Assembly: GCA_030043215.1 (NCBI GenBank)
Contig: JASHYG010000255.1
Span: 1 to 5,613, forward strand
DNA from: Gammaproteobacteria bacterium
GTDB taxonomy: Bacteria > Pseudomonadota > Gammaproteobacteria > Steroidobacterales > Steroidobacteraceae
Length of the DNA: 5,613 nt
Reading direction: 5' to 3'
Shown: positions 1 to 5,613 of the stretch, one piece after another
Position numbering within the stretch: the first letter of the stretch is position 1
Layout of the letters: every line of letters starts with the position of its first letter
The notes under the pieces: model-generated
Database searches by the model: none
Seen by the model: the letters and a program-made list of their open reading frames with translations, nothing else
Told to the model about the DNA's origin: nothing
Translations under genes and position numbers: made by a program

Positions 1-581
1 TGGTACACGGTGCGCGGGTTGTACTCCATGGGCAGCGGCATCGTCGGGGAGCGGAATGCGATGGTCCCGGAATAGCTGCAGCCGAAATTGCGGTCGCAGG
101 AGCCGCCGCCGCCGAGGGCCTCCGTCTTCACCTCAAGCGAGGGGAGCGGGGTGTCTTGGCCGATGTGCGCCGCGGCCATCTGATCGATCGTCACGCCCCC
201 ATCGGGGGATTGGCCGTCATGCGGATGGACGCAGGAGAGCCAGGTGCCGGGCACGATGGCGTGCACGGCTGCGCTCTCGGCAGGCTTGTTGCCGAGATGG
301 CTGATGACGATCAGCTGGCTCTGGAACTTCTCGAGCGGCTTCAAGATGCGCGAGAGCTTGAATTCCCGTCCGACGCCTTGCGGAGTCCACTGATCGTTGC
401 CCGGAAGCATGATCGCGCCGTGCGGGAAGTAGATGAAGGCCATCTTCATCTTCGGGGCGGCGGCGGTCTTCGCGAGGGCCGTTCCGGCGGGCACCATCGC
501 ATCGAGCAGCGGCAGAGCGAGCGATACGCCCACTCCGCGCAACACCGTCCGCCGGGAAAGATGCTTCTTCGTGATGAACAT
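1..581 (-). CDS. DUF1552 family Tat-exported protein, N-terminal part (runs off left edge)
   Basis: The 193 visible residues start at ATG 579-581; the C-terminal part lies beyond base 1. The N-terminus is a twin-arginine signal: SRRTVL with R10-R11, then a hydrophobic stretch (about residues 16-31) and an Ala-rich cleavage region near residues 34-37. The mature part opens with MKMAFIYFPHGAIM and continues with a WTP segment, an ISHLGNKPAE segment and a Gly/Cys-rich stretch, GGGGSCDRNFGC. This combination resembles DUF1552 proteins, whose full length is usually a little over 400 residues. The biochemical role of DUF1552 is not established. The family is commonly encoded beside DUF1592/DUF1588 cytochrome proteins, as here. 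It is the third gene of the minus-strand operon, 34 bases after the upstream stop, with its own GAGGAG ribosome binding site. Tat export implies that it folds, perhaps with a cofactor, before reaching the periplasm; that is inference. Family assignment is fairly secure; function is unknown. Confidence 0.88.
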   Translation of the reverse strand, partial: MFITKKHLSRRTVLRGVGVSLALPLLDAMVPAGTALAKTAAAPKMKMAFIYFPHGAIMLPGNDQWTPQGVGREFKLSRILKPLEKFQSQLIVISHLGNKPAESAAVHAIVPGTWLSCVHPHDGQSPDGGVTIDQMAAAHIGQDTPLPSLEVKTEALGGGGSCDRNFGCSYSGTIAFRSPTMPLPMEYNPRTVY

Positions 582-587
582 CGGCTC

Positions 588-594
588 GCTCCTC
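588..594 (-). promoter_or_regulatory. Ribosome binding site of the DUF1552 gene
   Basis: On the minus strand the sequence GAGGAGC lies six bases before ATG 579-581. It is a strong Shine-Dalgarno match and fixes the start of the DUF1552 gene just ahead of its Tat signal. It sits inside the 34-base gap after the PSD/cytochrome gene. No terminator-like hairpin followed by a T-run is visible in that gap, which supports cotranscription. Confidence 0.75.
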
Positions 595-615
595 AAAAGC
601 TCGGCTGCGCGACTC

Positions 616-3114
616 TCAGTGGAGATTCGCCGCCTGCGTCGTCAGCAAGTTCGGCTGGCCGCTGCGGCCCGTGCCGGGAGCGTGCTGCTCCTCGAACTGC
701 GGGCTCTCGACGATGCCGAGGACGATTGCCGAGAACCGGTCATCGTCGCGCCCCGCATCCTGCACGATCGCGCGTACCGTCGGCATGTCACGGTAATCGA
801 GCGTCCGTCCGAGCGCAAAGGTCATCAGCTTCTCGGTGATCGTCTGCACGAACAGCTGCGGATTCCTCATCAGCGCCTGCCGCAGATCGGCCGGCCCGTG
901 CAGCACCGTGCCGTCCGCCATCCGTCCCTCCGCGTCGATGGGCAGCCCCGTGTCGCGGTCCTTCACCTGCCACCCGCCCATCGCATCGAAGTTCTCCATC
1001 GCGAGGCCCATCGGATCCATGATCCCGTGACAGGCGTTGCACGACGGCTGCCGCCGGTGCATCTCCATGCGCTGGCGGATCGTGAGCGGCTTCTGCCCCG
1101 GGACATTCTCGATCAGCGCCGGAATGGCGGGCGGCGGGGCGTGCGGCGGCGTGTCCGTGACCACATCGAGGATCCACGCTCCGCGCAGCACCGGAGCCGT
1201 CCGGTTGGCGTAGGAGGTCCCCATCAGCATCGCGCCCTTGCCGAGGAGGCCGAATCGATCCGGATTGGTGAGCGTCACCCGCCGGAACTGCGCGCCCTGC
1301 ACGTTCGGGATGTGATATTGCAGGGCAAGCCGCTCGTTCACGTACGTCCAGTTCGCCGTCATCAGCTCCCGCACGTCCTGGTTCTGGAGCAGGACGCTGT
1401 CGAGGAACAGTTGCATCTCCGTGCGATACGCCGAGCGCAGGTCCTCGTCGAACTCGGGATACTCGACGTTGTCGGGCTCGATCTTGTCCATGCCGTCCAC
1501 TTCGAGCCACTGGAACGCAAAGTTCGTCACCAGCGACTCCGCGCGCGGGTCGGCCAGCATGCGGCGCACCTGCTGCTCGAGCACCGCCGGCTCATGGAGC
1601 TTTCCCGCCGTCGCCAGATCGAGGAGCTGCCGGTCCGGCCCCTCGCTCCAGAGGAAGAACGACAGCCGTGAGGCGAGATCGAGGTCGCTCACGCGGTAGA
1701 TGCCGCCCACCTTGACCTCGGGCGGCGCGAACTCCGTACGGAATAAGAACTTCGGGCTGCACAGGATCGCGACGATTCCGCTCTCGATGCCGGCATCGAA
1801 GGTCTTGCCCTGTCGGCCGCGCTCGAAGAATTGCATCGGTGCCGCGAGGTCGTCATCGGTCACCGGACGGCGGAAGGCCTCCTGCGCGAGCTTTCCCAGA
1901 ATCCTCCGCGCGCAGGGCAGCTCATCGCTCGCGCTCGCCGGATGGCAGATGAAGATCCTCTGCCGGCTCGGCGTCTCGCTCACGCCGGACGGATCGTAGG
2001 GACCGGTGATCTGCAGACCACGGATGGTCGGAATGCGGTCATCGCCGCCACGCGGGTTCAGGGGCTCGAGCCAGTCGGCGGACTCCGAGAGCGTCTTCGC
2101 GATGAACGCCACGCCGATCTCGTGCGGCCCGGCCGGGACGTGCACCCGGATATGCTGGAAGCGGGACGTGAAGTCCTTGGCGGCCTCGTTCGGATCCTGG
2201 TCGGCTTTCTTCAAATCCGCCGCCCCGCCGATCGAGCGCTCGAAGACCTTCTGGTTGTCGATGCTGAGCACCACGTCGCTCGGGTGATCGAGGCCGGTGT
2301 AGTAACCGACGCCGGTGTAGACGCCGAGATCGAAATCGTAGTCGCCGTCCGCCGGGAAGACGTGCGTCACGGCCATGCCGCCCCGGGTGCCGAGCGGCAG
2401 GCCCTCGACGTGGAAGGCCTGATCGTGCCTGCCGGCCTCGTAGATCGCGATGGCCTTGGCCGGGCGTGGGTTGCCGACGGCGAGGTCCGCCACGGTGCGC
2501 GCGGCGGAGATGTATTGATCGAGGAACGTCGGGGAGACCTCGAGGACATTCGCGATATCGTCGAAGTCGTCGCTCTCCGTCTCCTTCGGCAGCAGTGCGG
2601 CCGGATCGACGTCCACGCCGAGCATCTCATCGACGGAGCGCGCGTACTCGGAGCGGTTCAGCCGATGCAGCACCACGTAGCCCGGGTCCGGGTGCGCGTG
2701 GCCGGCCGCATCGAGGTGACTCTCCATCCAGGCGATGAAGGCGTTGATCGCCGCCTGGTCCGGCTGCTTGTGACCCGGCGGCGGCATCAGATGGCCATCG
2801 AGCTTCACGATCGCCGCTTCCCAGATCTTCGCATCGGCGGGGATGTCCCGCGGCTGCATCGTCTCGAACGCGACATCGCCGGCCCAATCGGTCACGTTGT
2901 GGCAGGTCTCGCAGTACTGCTGCAGCATTCCCCAGTAGGGCTTCGCCTGCGGGGAGGTTGCCGCTCCGGGAGGAAGCGCCTGCGCGGTGCCGGCAGTCCC
3001 CTGCGCCGCCGTTGCCGACGTTGCAGGAGGAGGCCCGGCCCACGAATCGCCCGCGCCCGAGGCTACGAGGATCGTAGCGGCGGCGGCGAGGACGGATAGG
3101 AGATGGCGTGTCAC
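616..3114 (-). CDS. Secreted diheme PSD-type cytochrome c protein (PSCyt1-PSD3-PSD5-PSD4-PSCyt3-PSD2, i.e. DUF1587/1595/1592/1588/1585)
   Basis: This is an 832-residue protein from GTG 3112-3114. An in-frame ATG at 3193-3195 would add 27 residues that lie inside the upstream gene and precede the signal peptide, so GTG is preferred. A Sec signal peptide spans residues 1-26 (VTRHLLSVL to SWA), followed by an Ala/Pro/Thr-rich linker to about 57. Domains in order: a cytochrome c-like PSCyt1 region with heme motif CETCH (68-72) and likely Met ligand in LMPPPGH (Met110); PSD3/DUF1587 (about 150-215, HRLNRSEYAR); a beta-rich, possibly carbohydrate-binding-like segment (about 220-375); PSD5/DUF1595 (about 399-462); PSD4/DUF1592 (about 471-600); PSCyt3/DUF1588 (about 610-715), with a second heme motif CNACH (692-696) followed by MDPMGLAMENFD; and PSD2/DUF1585 (about 730-806). 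Both heme motifs are intact and no domain is broken. Family members are presumed periplasmic electron-transfer or oxidoreductase proteins, but the reaction is unknown. Translation is probably coupled to the upstream hydrolase gene. Confidence 0.92.
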   Translation of the reverse strand: MTRHLLSVLAAAATILVASGAGDSWAGPPPATSATAAQGTAGTAQALPPGAATSPQAKPYWGMLQQYCETCHNVTDWAGDVAFETMQPRDIPADAKIWEAAIVKLDGHLMPPPGHKQPDQAAINAFIAWMESHLDAAGHAHPDPGYVVLHRLNRSEYARSVDEMLGVDVDPAALLPKETESDDFDDIANVLEVSPTFLDQYISAARTVADLAVGNPRPAKAIAIYEAGRHDQAFHVEGLPLGTRGGMAVTHVFPADGDYDFDLGVYTGVGYYTGLDHPSDVVLSIDNQKVFERSIGGAADLKKADQDPNEAAKDFTSRFQHIRVHVPAGPHEIGVAFIAKTLSESADWLEPLNPRGGDDRIPTIRGLQITGPYDPSGVSETPSRQRIFICHPASASDELPCARRILGKLAQEAFRRPVTDDDLAAPMQFFERGRQGKTFDAGIESGIVAILCSPKFLFRTEFAPPEVKVGGIYRVSDLDLASRLSFFLWSEGPDRQLLDLATAGKLHEPAVLEQQVRRMLADPRAESLVTNFAFQWLEVDGMDKIEPDNVEYPEFDEDLRSAYRTEMQLFLDSVLLQNQDVRELMTANWTYVNERLALQYHIPNVQGAQFRRVTLTNPDRFGLLGKGAMLMGTSYANRTAPVLRGAWILDVVTDTPPHAPPPAIPALIENVPGQKPLTIRQRMEMHRRQPSCNACHGIMDPMGLAMENFDAMGGWQVKDRDTGLPIDAEGRMADGTVLHGPADLRQALMRNPQLFVQTITEKLMTFALGRTLDYRDMPTVRAIVQDAGRDDDRFSAIVLGIVESPQFEEQHAPGTGRSGQPNLLTTQAANLH

Positions 3115-3127
3115 TAGACGGCTCCAC
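3112..3127 (-). promoter_or_regulatory. Translational coupling site: TAGTG stop/start overlap with Shine-Dalgarno
   Basis: On the minus strand GTGGAGC (3121-3127) lies six bases before GTG 3112-3114. The GTG shares its first G with the TAG stop (3114-3116) of the upstream hydrolase gene, giving TAGTG. The overlap, the GGAG-type ribosome binding site and the Sec signal peptide starting exactly here together decide for this start over the ATG at 3193-3195. Such overlaps usually indicate reinitiation by ribosomes finishing the upstream gene. Confidence 0.75.
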
Positions 3128-4061
3128 GGATTTCGCGGCAGTGGGCGTAGAGGCTCCGGTAGGCGCTGTGGACGAACAGGTCCGGATTGCCCCATGTCGG
3201 ATCGTACTTCTGCGTGGCGTGGGCCGCGATGATGTCGGGCGTACCCATCCCCTTTAGCATCAGGCGCCAGATGACATTCTGCAGATCGGCGAGCATCGCG
3301 TGCTCCGCGAGGAGATCCGCCTTGCCCTGCACCGGCCCCATTCCCGGAACGATGCGCGTCTTGTCATCGATCTTCCCGGCGAGCTCTCGGGTGGCGTCCG
3401 ACATGCCTCCGAGCCACCCGTCGGTGCAGTAGTCGATGATCGGATAGCTGCCGACGGCCAGCACGCAGCCCGGGACGAGCACGTTCTGCCCGCGGAAATA
3501 GACGTAGATGTCCCCGTCGGTGTGCGCTTGGGGGAGATAGCCGTACTCGATGGGCTCGCCCGCGAAGTCCATCTTGCCCGAGGTGTAGAACGTCTCCGTG
3601 GGCCACGCCTGCTGCGGCCGCGGCGCATACGTGCGGTTCTGCCATTCCACCCAGATCTGCGTGCCGAGCCACAGCCGCGTGTTCTCGTGCGCGATGATCC
3701 TCGCCCCGGTCTTGCGCATCGCCTCGTTGCCGCCAGTGTGATCCCAGTGCCAGTGCGTGTTGAAGACCGTGCGGACGTTCCGGCCGCCCGGAAGCGTCGC
3801 GACCGCCTCGAGCAGGTCGCGCGAGCGCTCCATGGAGCCCGAATCCACCAGGAGTACCCCGTCCGGCCCGCTGAGGACCACGACGTTCCCGCCCGCCCCG
3901 GAGATGACGGCAAGACGGTCGGTCAAGCGAGTGACCTGCAGGGGGGCGCCGCGCCGGGAACGGCCGAGCGCCATGGCGGGCGTCAGGCACGGTACGGCCA
4001 ACCCCGCGGCCCCGCCGACCAGAGTCCCTAGAAAGCGCCTGCGGCTCGACATCGATCTCAT
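3114..4061 (-). CDS. Tat-exported metallo-beta-lactamase-fold hydrolase with unusual second metal site
   Basis: This is a 315-residue protein. The N-terminus has a Tat signal, SSRRRFLG (arginines 7-9), followed by a hydrophobic stretch to about residue 31. The MBL fold is clear: LLVDSG (Asp73), then the core motif NTHWHWDHTGGN with His103, His105, Asp107 and His108, and the third-motif His180 in QAHTDGDIYVYF. Fold members are zinc hydrolases acting on esters, thioesters, lactones or beta-lactams. At motif 4, where most relatives have Gly-Asp, this protein has Gly-Cys (Cys199, VLVPGCVLAVG). At motif 5, where His is usual in PGHGP, it has Met241 (IVPGMGPV). The C-terminus (YDPTWGNPDLFVHSAYRSLY) resembles a secreted MBL subfamily of unclear substrate. 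It is the first gene of the operon and overlaps the next gene by one base. ATG 4059-4061 has AAGGGG nine bases upstream; ATG 4050-4052 is an alternative lacking a good ribosome binding site. A resistance role is not supported; a periplasmic hydrolase of unknown substrate is the safest call. Confidence 0.9.
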   Translation of the reverse strand: MRSMSSRRRFLGTLVGGAAGLAVPCLTPAMALGRSRRGAPLQVTRLTDRLAVISGAGGNVVVLSGPDGVLLVDSGSMERSRDLLEAVATLPGGRNVRTVFNTHWHWDHTGGNEAMRKTGARIIAHENTRLWLGTQIWVEWQNRTYAPRPQQAWPTETFYTSGKMDFAGEPIEYGYLPQAHTDGDIYVYFRGQNVLVPGCVLAVGSYPIIDYCTDGWLGGMSDATRELAGKIDDKTRIVPGMGPVQGKADLLAEHAMLADLQNVIWRLMLKGMGTPDIIAAHATQKYDPTWGNPDLFVHSAYRSLYAHCREIRGAV

Positions 4062-4070
4062 CGCCTGTGA

Positions 4071-4076
4071 CCCCTT
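4071..4076 (-). promoter_or_regulatory. Probable ribosome binding site of the MBL-fold hydrolase gene
   Basis: On the minus strand AAGGGG lies nine bases before ATG 4059-4061. It is an imperfect Shine-Dalgarno match, but better than anything before the alternative ATG at 4050-4052, so it favours the 315-residue form. Confidence 0.45.
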
Positions 4077-4239
4077 GAGGTCTAGCCCGGACGAACGCCT
4101 CCGGTGAGCGATACGAGCACCGGGGTAACATATGAGTCGGACCGGGTCAACGCGCTAGTTTTGGGCAGCCGGACAGGCAGTATCAAGTGCATGGAAGGCA
4201 CTATGGGCGCCGGCTCTCCCCGATGGCGCGCAGTCTCAC

Positions 4240-4323
4240 GATCGAGCTCCCGCGGGCGTGCGGTCGAGCTCTTCCTCAGCTCGTGGTCAAGCTCGAGCTG
4301 CGGTGTCGCTGTCGATCCAGCTC
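4240..4323 (+). repeat. Four imperfect direct repeats, consensus GRTCNAGCTC, upstream of the transporter
   Basis: Copies are GATCGAGCTC (4240-4249), GGTCGAGCTC (4262-4271), GGTCAAGCTC (4285-4294) and GATCCAGCTC (4314-4323). Start-to-start spacings are 22, 23 and 29 bases, so the first three are near two DNA helical turns apart. Only the 10-base cores are conserved; the spacers differ, which argues against a simple recent tandem duplication. The last copy ends seven bases before the ATG at 4331. An operator array for a regulator of the transporter, or of both divergent units, is a reasonable inference, but the binding protein is not in the window. Confidence 0.6.
4265..4300 (+). repeat. Overlapping, mutually exclusive inverted repeats
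   Basis: CGAGCT (4265-4270) can pair with AGCTCG (4278-4283) around a 7-base loop. CAGCTCG (4277-4283) can instead pair with CGAGCTG (4294-4300) around a 10-base loop. The middle arm is shared, so only one hairpin can form at a time. A perfect 10-base palindrome, AGCTCGAGCT, lies at 4290-4299. No T-run follows, so these are not intrinsic terminators as they stand. They could be operator half-sites or a leader-RNA switch, and are partly a by-product of the palindromic AGCT core of the direct repeats. Confidence 0.45.
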
Positions 4324-4330
4324 AGTTAAC

Positions 4331-5613
4331 ATGCCGCAGCTTAAGAGCACTGTAGCTGCGACGGGGCGGGAATCTTCGATGGGCGATGCTGCGGGCTATT
4401 CGGCGATCGGGCGCTCCGAGTGGCGCACCATCGTCCTCTCGAGCCTCGGTGGAGCGCTCGAATTCTACGATTTCGTCATCTACAGCACCTTTGCGCAGTA
4501 CATCGGGGATGCGTTCTTCGCCCCGCAGAAGAGCCCCCTCATCGGCCTGATGCTGTCCTACTCCGTGTTCGCCCTGGGTTATGTTCCCAGGCTCGTGGGG
4601 GGCGTCGTCTTCAGCCACTTCGGCGACAAGTACGGACGACGCCGGGTCTTCATCTTCTCGATCCTCATGATGTCCACGGCGACGCTCGCTCTGGGGCTGC
4701 TGCCCACCTACGCCCAGTGGGGAGCCGCCGCCACGGCGGGGGTCGTGGCACTGAGGCTGATCCAAGGATTCTCGCTCGGCGGGGAGCTCCCGGGAGCGAT
4801 CACCTACGTCGTCGAGACCGCCCCGCAGCGGGCCGGCTTCTCCTCGGGCTTCATCTTTTTCTGCGTGAACACGGGCGTCGCGCTCGCCTCCGCGGTCGGA
4901 TTCGTGGTGGTGAAGGCTCTCGACCCCGCGCAGGTCGCGGCCTGGGGATGGCGCCTCGGCTTCATCTTCGGCGGCCTCCTCGGCTTCCTGAGCTTCTGGC
5001 TGCGGCTCTCCCTCTCCGAGACCGCGGAGTTCAAGAAGCTGCGGCACACGGCCTCCAAGCAGCCGTTCCTGGAGCTCATGCGCACGGCGCCGGTGCCGAC
5101 GCTGTTCGCCGTGGCCGCGATGGTCGCGACGGCGGGCTTCAACGGCCTGCTCTTCGCGATGCCGACCTTCATGCAGCGGGTGATGCACCACTCCTACCTC
5201 GAGGGCATCGAGGCTCAGAACATCGGGCTGCTGGTGCTCTCCTTCGGACTGCTGACCGCTGCGTGGTTGAGCGACCGCCTCCCGCGGCGCTGGATCCTCG
5301 GCTTGGGCTCGCTGCTGCTCGCCGTCTTCTGCATTCCCTTCTTCGATGCGGCGGCCGACCACACGGTCCGGCTCATTCCGCTGTTCATCGGGGCGGGGCT
5401 CGCCGCCTCCTTCTGCAACGGCCCGATGGCGGGGATCGTCGCCGACCTCTTCCCCACGCGCATCCGGTTCAGCGGGGTCGCGGTCTCGTTCAACCTCGCG
5501 TTTTCCTTATTCAGCGGGACGGCCCCGCTCCTCGCGACCCTGCTGGTCGCCGCAACCGGCTCGCCGACCGGGCCCGCCTACTTCATGCTCGGCTGCGGGC
5601 TCATCACCTTCAT
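4331..5613 (+). CDS. MHS-family (metabolite:H+ symporter) major facilitator transporter, C-terminus cut by window
   Basis: There are 427 visible residues, open to the right edge. Hydrophobic segments follow the MFS pattern, about eleven visible. Family marks include SSLGGALEFYDFVIY (about 37-51); the loop 2-3 signature FGDKYGRRR (97-105), with Arg87 and GG (90-91) upstream; RLIQGFSLGGE (142-152); the loop 8-9 echo SDRLPRRW (314-321); and a late DLFPTRIRFSG (372-382). These match the MHS branch (relatives of ProP, KgtP and ShiA), which import organic acids, osmolytes or aromatic acids with protons across the inner membrane; the substrate cannot be read from sequence. The usual RP[LIV]GG before the signature is RLVGG here. 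The start is uncertain: ATG 4331 has no ribosome binding site, while ATG 4379 (residue 17) follows GGGCGGGAA, a weak site, and still precedes the first membrane segment. A TTA leucine codon at 5507-5509 is rare in such GC-rich DNA. Its divergent position suggests shared control with the operon. Confidence 0.88.
   Translation, partial: MPQLKSTVAATGRESSMGDAAGYSAIGRSEWRTIVLSSLGGALEFYDFVIYSTFAQYIGDAFFAPQKSPLIGLMLSYSVFALGYVPRLVGGVVFSHFGDKYGRRRVFIFSILMMSTATLALGLLPTYAQWGAAATAGVVALRLIQGFSLGGELPGAITYVVETAPQRAGFSSGFIFFCVNTGVALASAVGFVVVKALDPAQVAAWGWRLGFIFGGLLGFLSFWLRLSLSETAEFKKLRHTASKQPFLELMRTAPVPTLFAVAAMVATAGFNGLLFAMPTFMQRVMHHSYLEGIEAQNIGLLVLSFGLLTAAWLSDRLPRRWILGLGSLLLAVFCIPFFDAAADHTVRLIPLFIGAGLAASFCNGPMAGIVADLFPTRIRFSGVAVSFNLAFSLFSGTAPLLATLLVAATGSPTGPAYFMLGCGLITF

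Larger units (their letters stand above)
4062..4330. promoter_or_regulatory. Divergent intergenic region between the hydrolase operon and the MHS transporter
   Basis: The two flanking genes start at opposite ends and read away from each other, so both promoters must lie here or partly inside the coding starts. No convincing sigma70-type -35/-10 pair was found; the best pieces, such as TTGACC on the minus strand at 4145-4150, lack a good partner. The half next to the operon (4062-4235) shows no clear repeats apart from a weak 5-base-pair inverted repeat at 4186-4202. The half next to the transporter (4240-4323) holds a direct-repeat array and overlapping inverted repeats, described separately. 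No credible small gene was seen. Confidence 0.6.

Noticed and set aside
433..1671. Long plus-strand open frame (412 codons) antisense to the cytochrome gene
   Set aside because: Its translation is dominated by Arg, His, Leu and Val without recognisable domains, and the opposite strand encodes conserved PSD4/PSCyt3/PSD2 domains. In GC-rich DNA, long antisense frames are expected.
1831..3099. Second long plus-strand open frame (422 codons) antisense to the cytochrome gene
   Set aside because: Same reasons: low-complexity Arg/Val/Asp-rich translation, opposite an unambiguous domain-bearing gene, with no supporting start context.
3978..4061. Possible lipoprotein signal in the hydrolase (Cys25 after a hydrophobic stretch)
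   Set aside because: The residues before Cys25 are AVP; Pro at -1 does not fit a lipobox, which needs Gly, Ala or Ser there.
3114..4061. Hydrolase as a beta-lactam resistance gene because motif 4 has Cys as in class B1/B2 enzymes
   Set aside because: The motif 5 His is missing, the C-terminal region is that of a different secreted MBL subfamily, and the operon context is metabolic rather than resistance.
4145..4186. Sigma70-like promoter elements for the operon (TTGACC at 4145-4150; TTGATA at 4181-4186 with CAAAAC 17 bases on, all minus strand)
   Set aside because: The -35-like hexamers are reasonable, but the partner -10 sequences match poorly or sit at bad spacing, so no promoter is called.
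4186..4202. Inverted repeat AGTGC-ATGGAAG-GCACT as a terminator or operator
   Set aside because: The stem is only five base pairs with no T-run, which is expected by chance at this length.
4104..4355. Small plus-strand open frame in the intergenic region
   Set aside because: Its Ser/Arg-rich translation has no recognisable features, it has no good ribosome binding site, and it overlaps the repeat array and the transporter start in another frame.
4322..5362. Minus-strand 346-codon open frame over the transporter
   Set aside because: The product is Glu/Arg/His-rich with no domain, and the plus strand encodes a clear membrane transporter with MFS signatures. It is a shadow.

Overview
This is a GC-rich chromosomal fragment, with third codon positions strongly G/C. 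It comes from an environmental, respiring Gram-negative bacterium. The taxon cannot be fixed from the sequence. The pairing of a PSD-type cytochrome protein (DUF1587/1595/1592/1588/1585) with a Tat-exported DUF1552 protein is typical of Planctomycetes, Acidobacteria, Verrucomicrobia, Myxococcota and some Steroidobacter-like Gammaproteobacteria. The visible GC richness and the MHS-type transporter fit the acidobacterial or gammaproteobacterial options best, but this is inference.

Layout: positions 1-4061 hold three genes on the minus strand that look like one operon, read right to left. First is a Tat-exported metallo-beta-lactamase-fold hydrolase (3114-4061). Next is a secreted diheme PSD/cytochrome c protein (616-3114), whose GTG start overlaps the preceding stop codon by one base (TAGTG). 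Last is the N-terminal part of a Tat-exported DUF1552 protein (1-581, cut by the window edge), which follows a 34-base gap containing a clear ribosome binding site. On the plus strand, a divergent MHS-family (metabolite:H+ symporter) major facilitator transporter starts near 4331 and runs off the right edge.

The 269-base divergent intergenic region (4062-4330) must hold the promoters for both directions. Its transporter-proximal half carries four imperfect direct copies of a 10-base motif, GRTCNAGCTC, at about 22-29 base spacing. The same stretch contains overlapping, mutually exclusive inverted repeats.

Inferred working model: the transporter moves a small carboxylated metabolite across the inner membrane. 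The three exported proteins (hydrolase, diheme electron-transfer or oxidoreductase protein, DUF1552 partner) act on a related compound in the periplasm. The substrate is unknown. The most distinctive molecular features are the altered second metal site of the hydrolase (Cys and Met at positions normally Asp and His) and its translational coupling to the cytochrome protein. No RNA genes, mobile elements or CRISPR arrays were seen.
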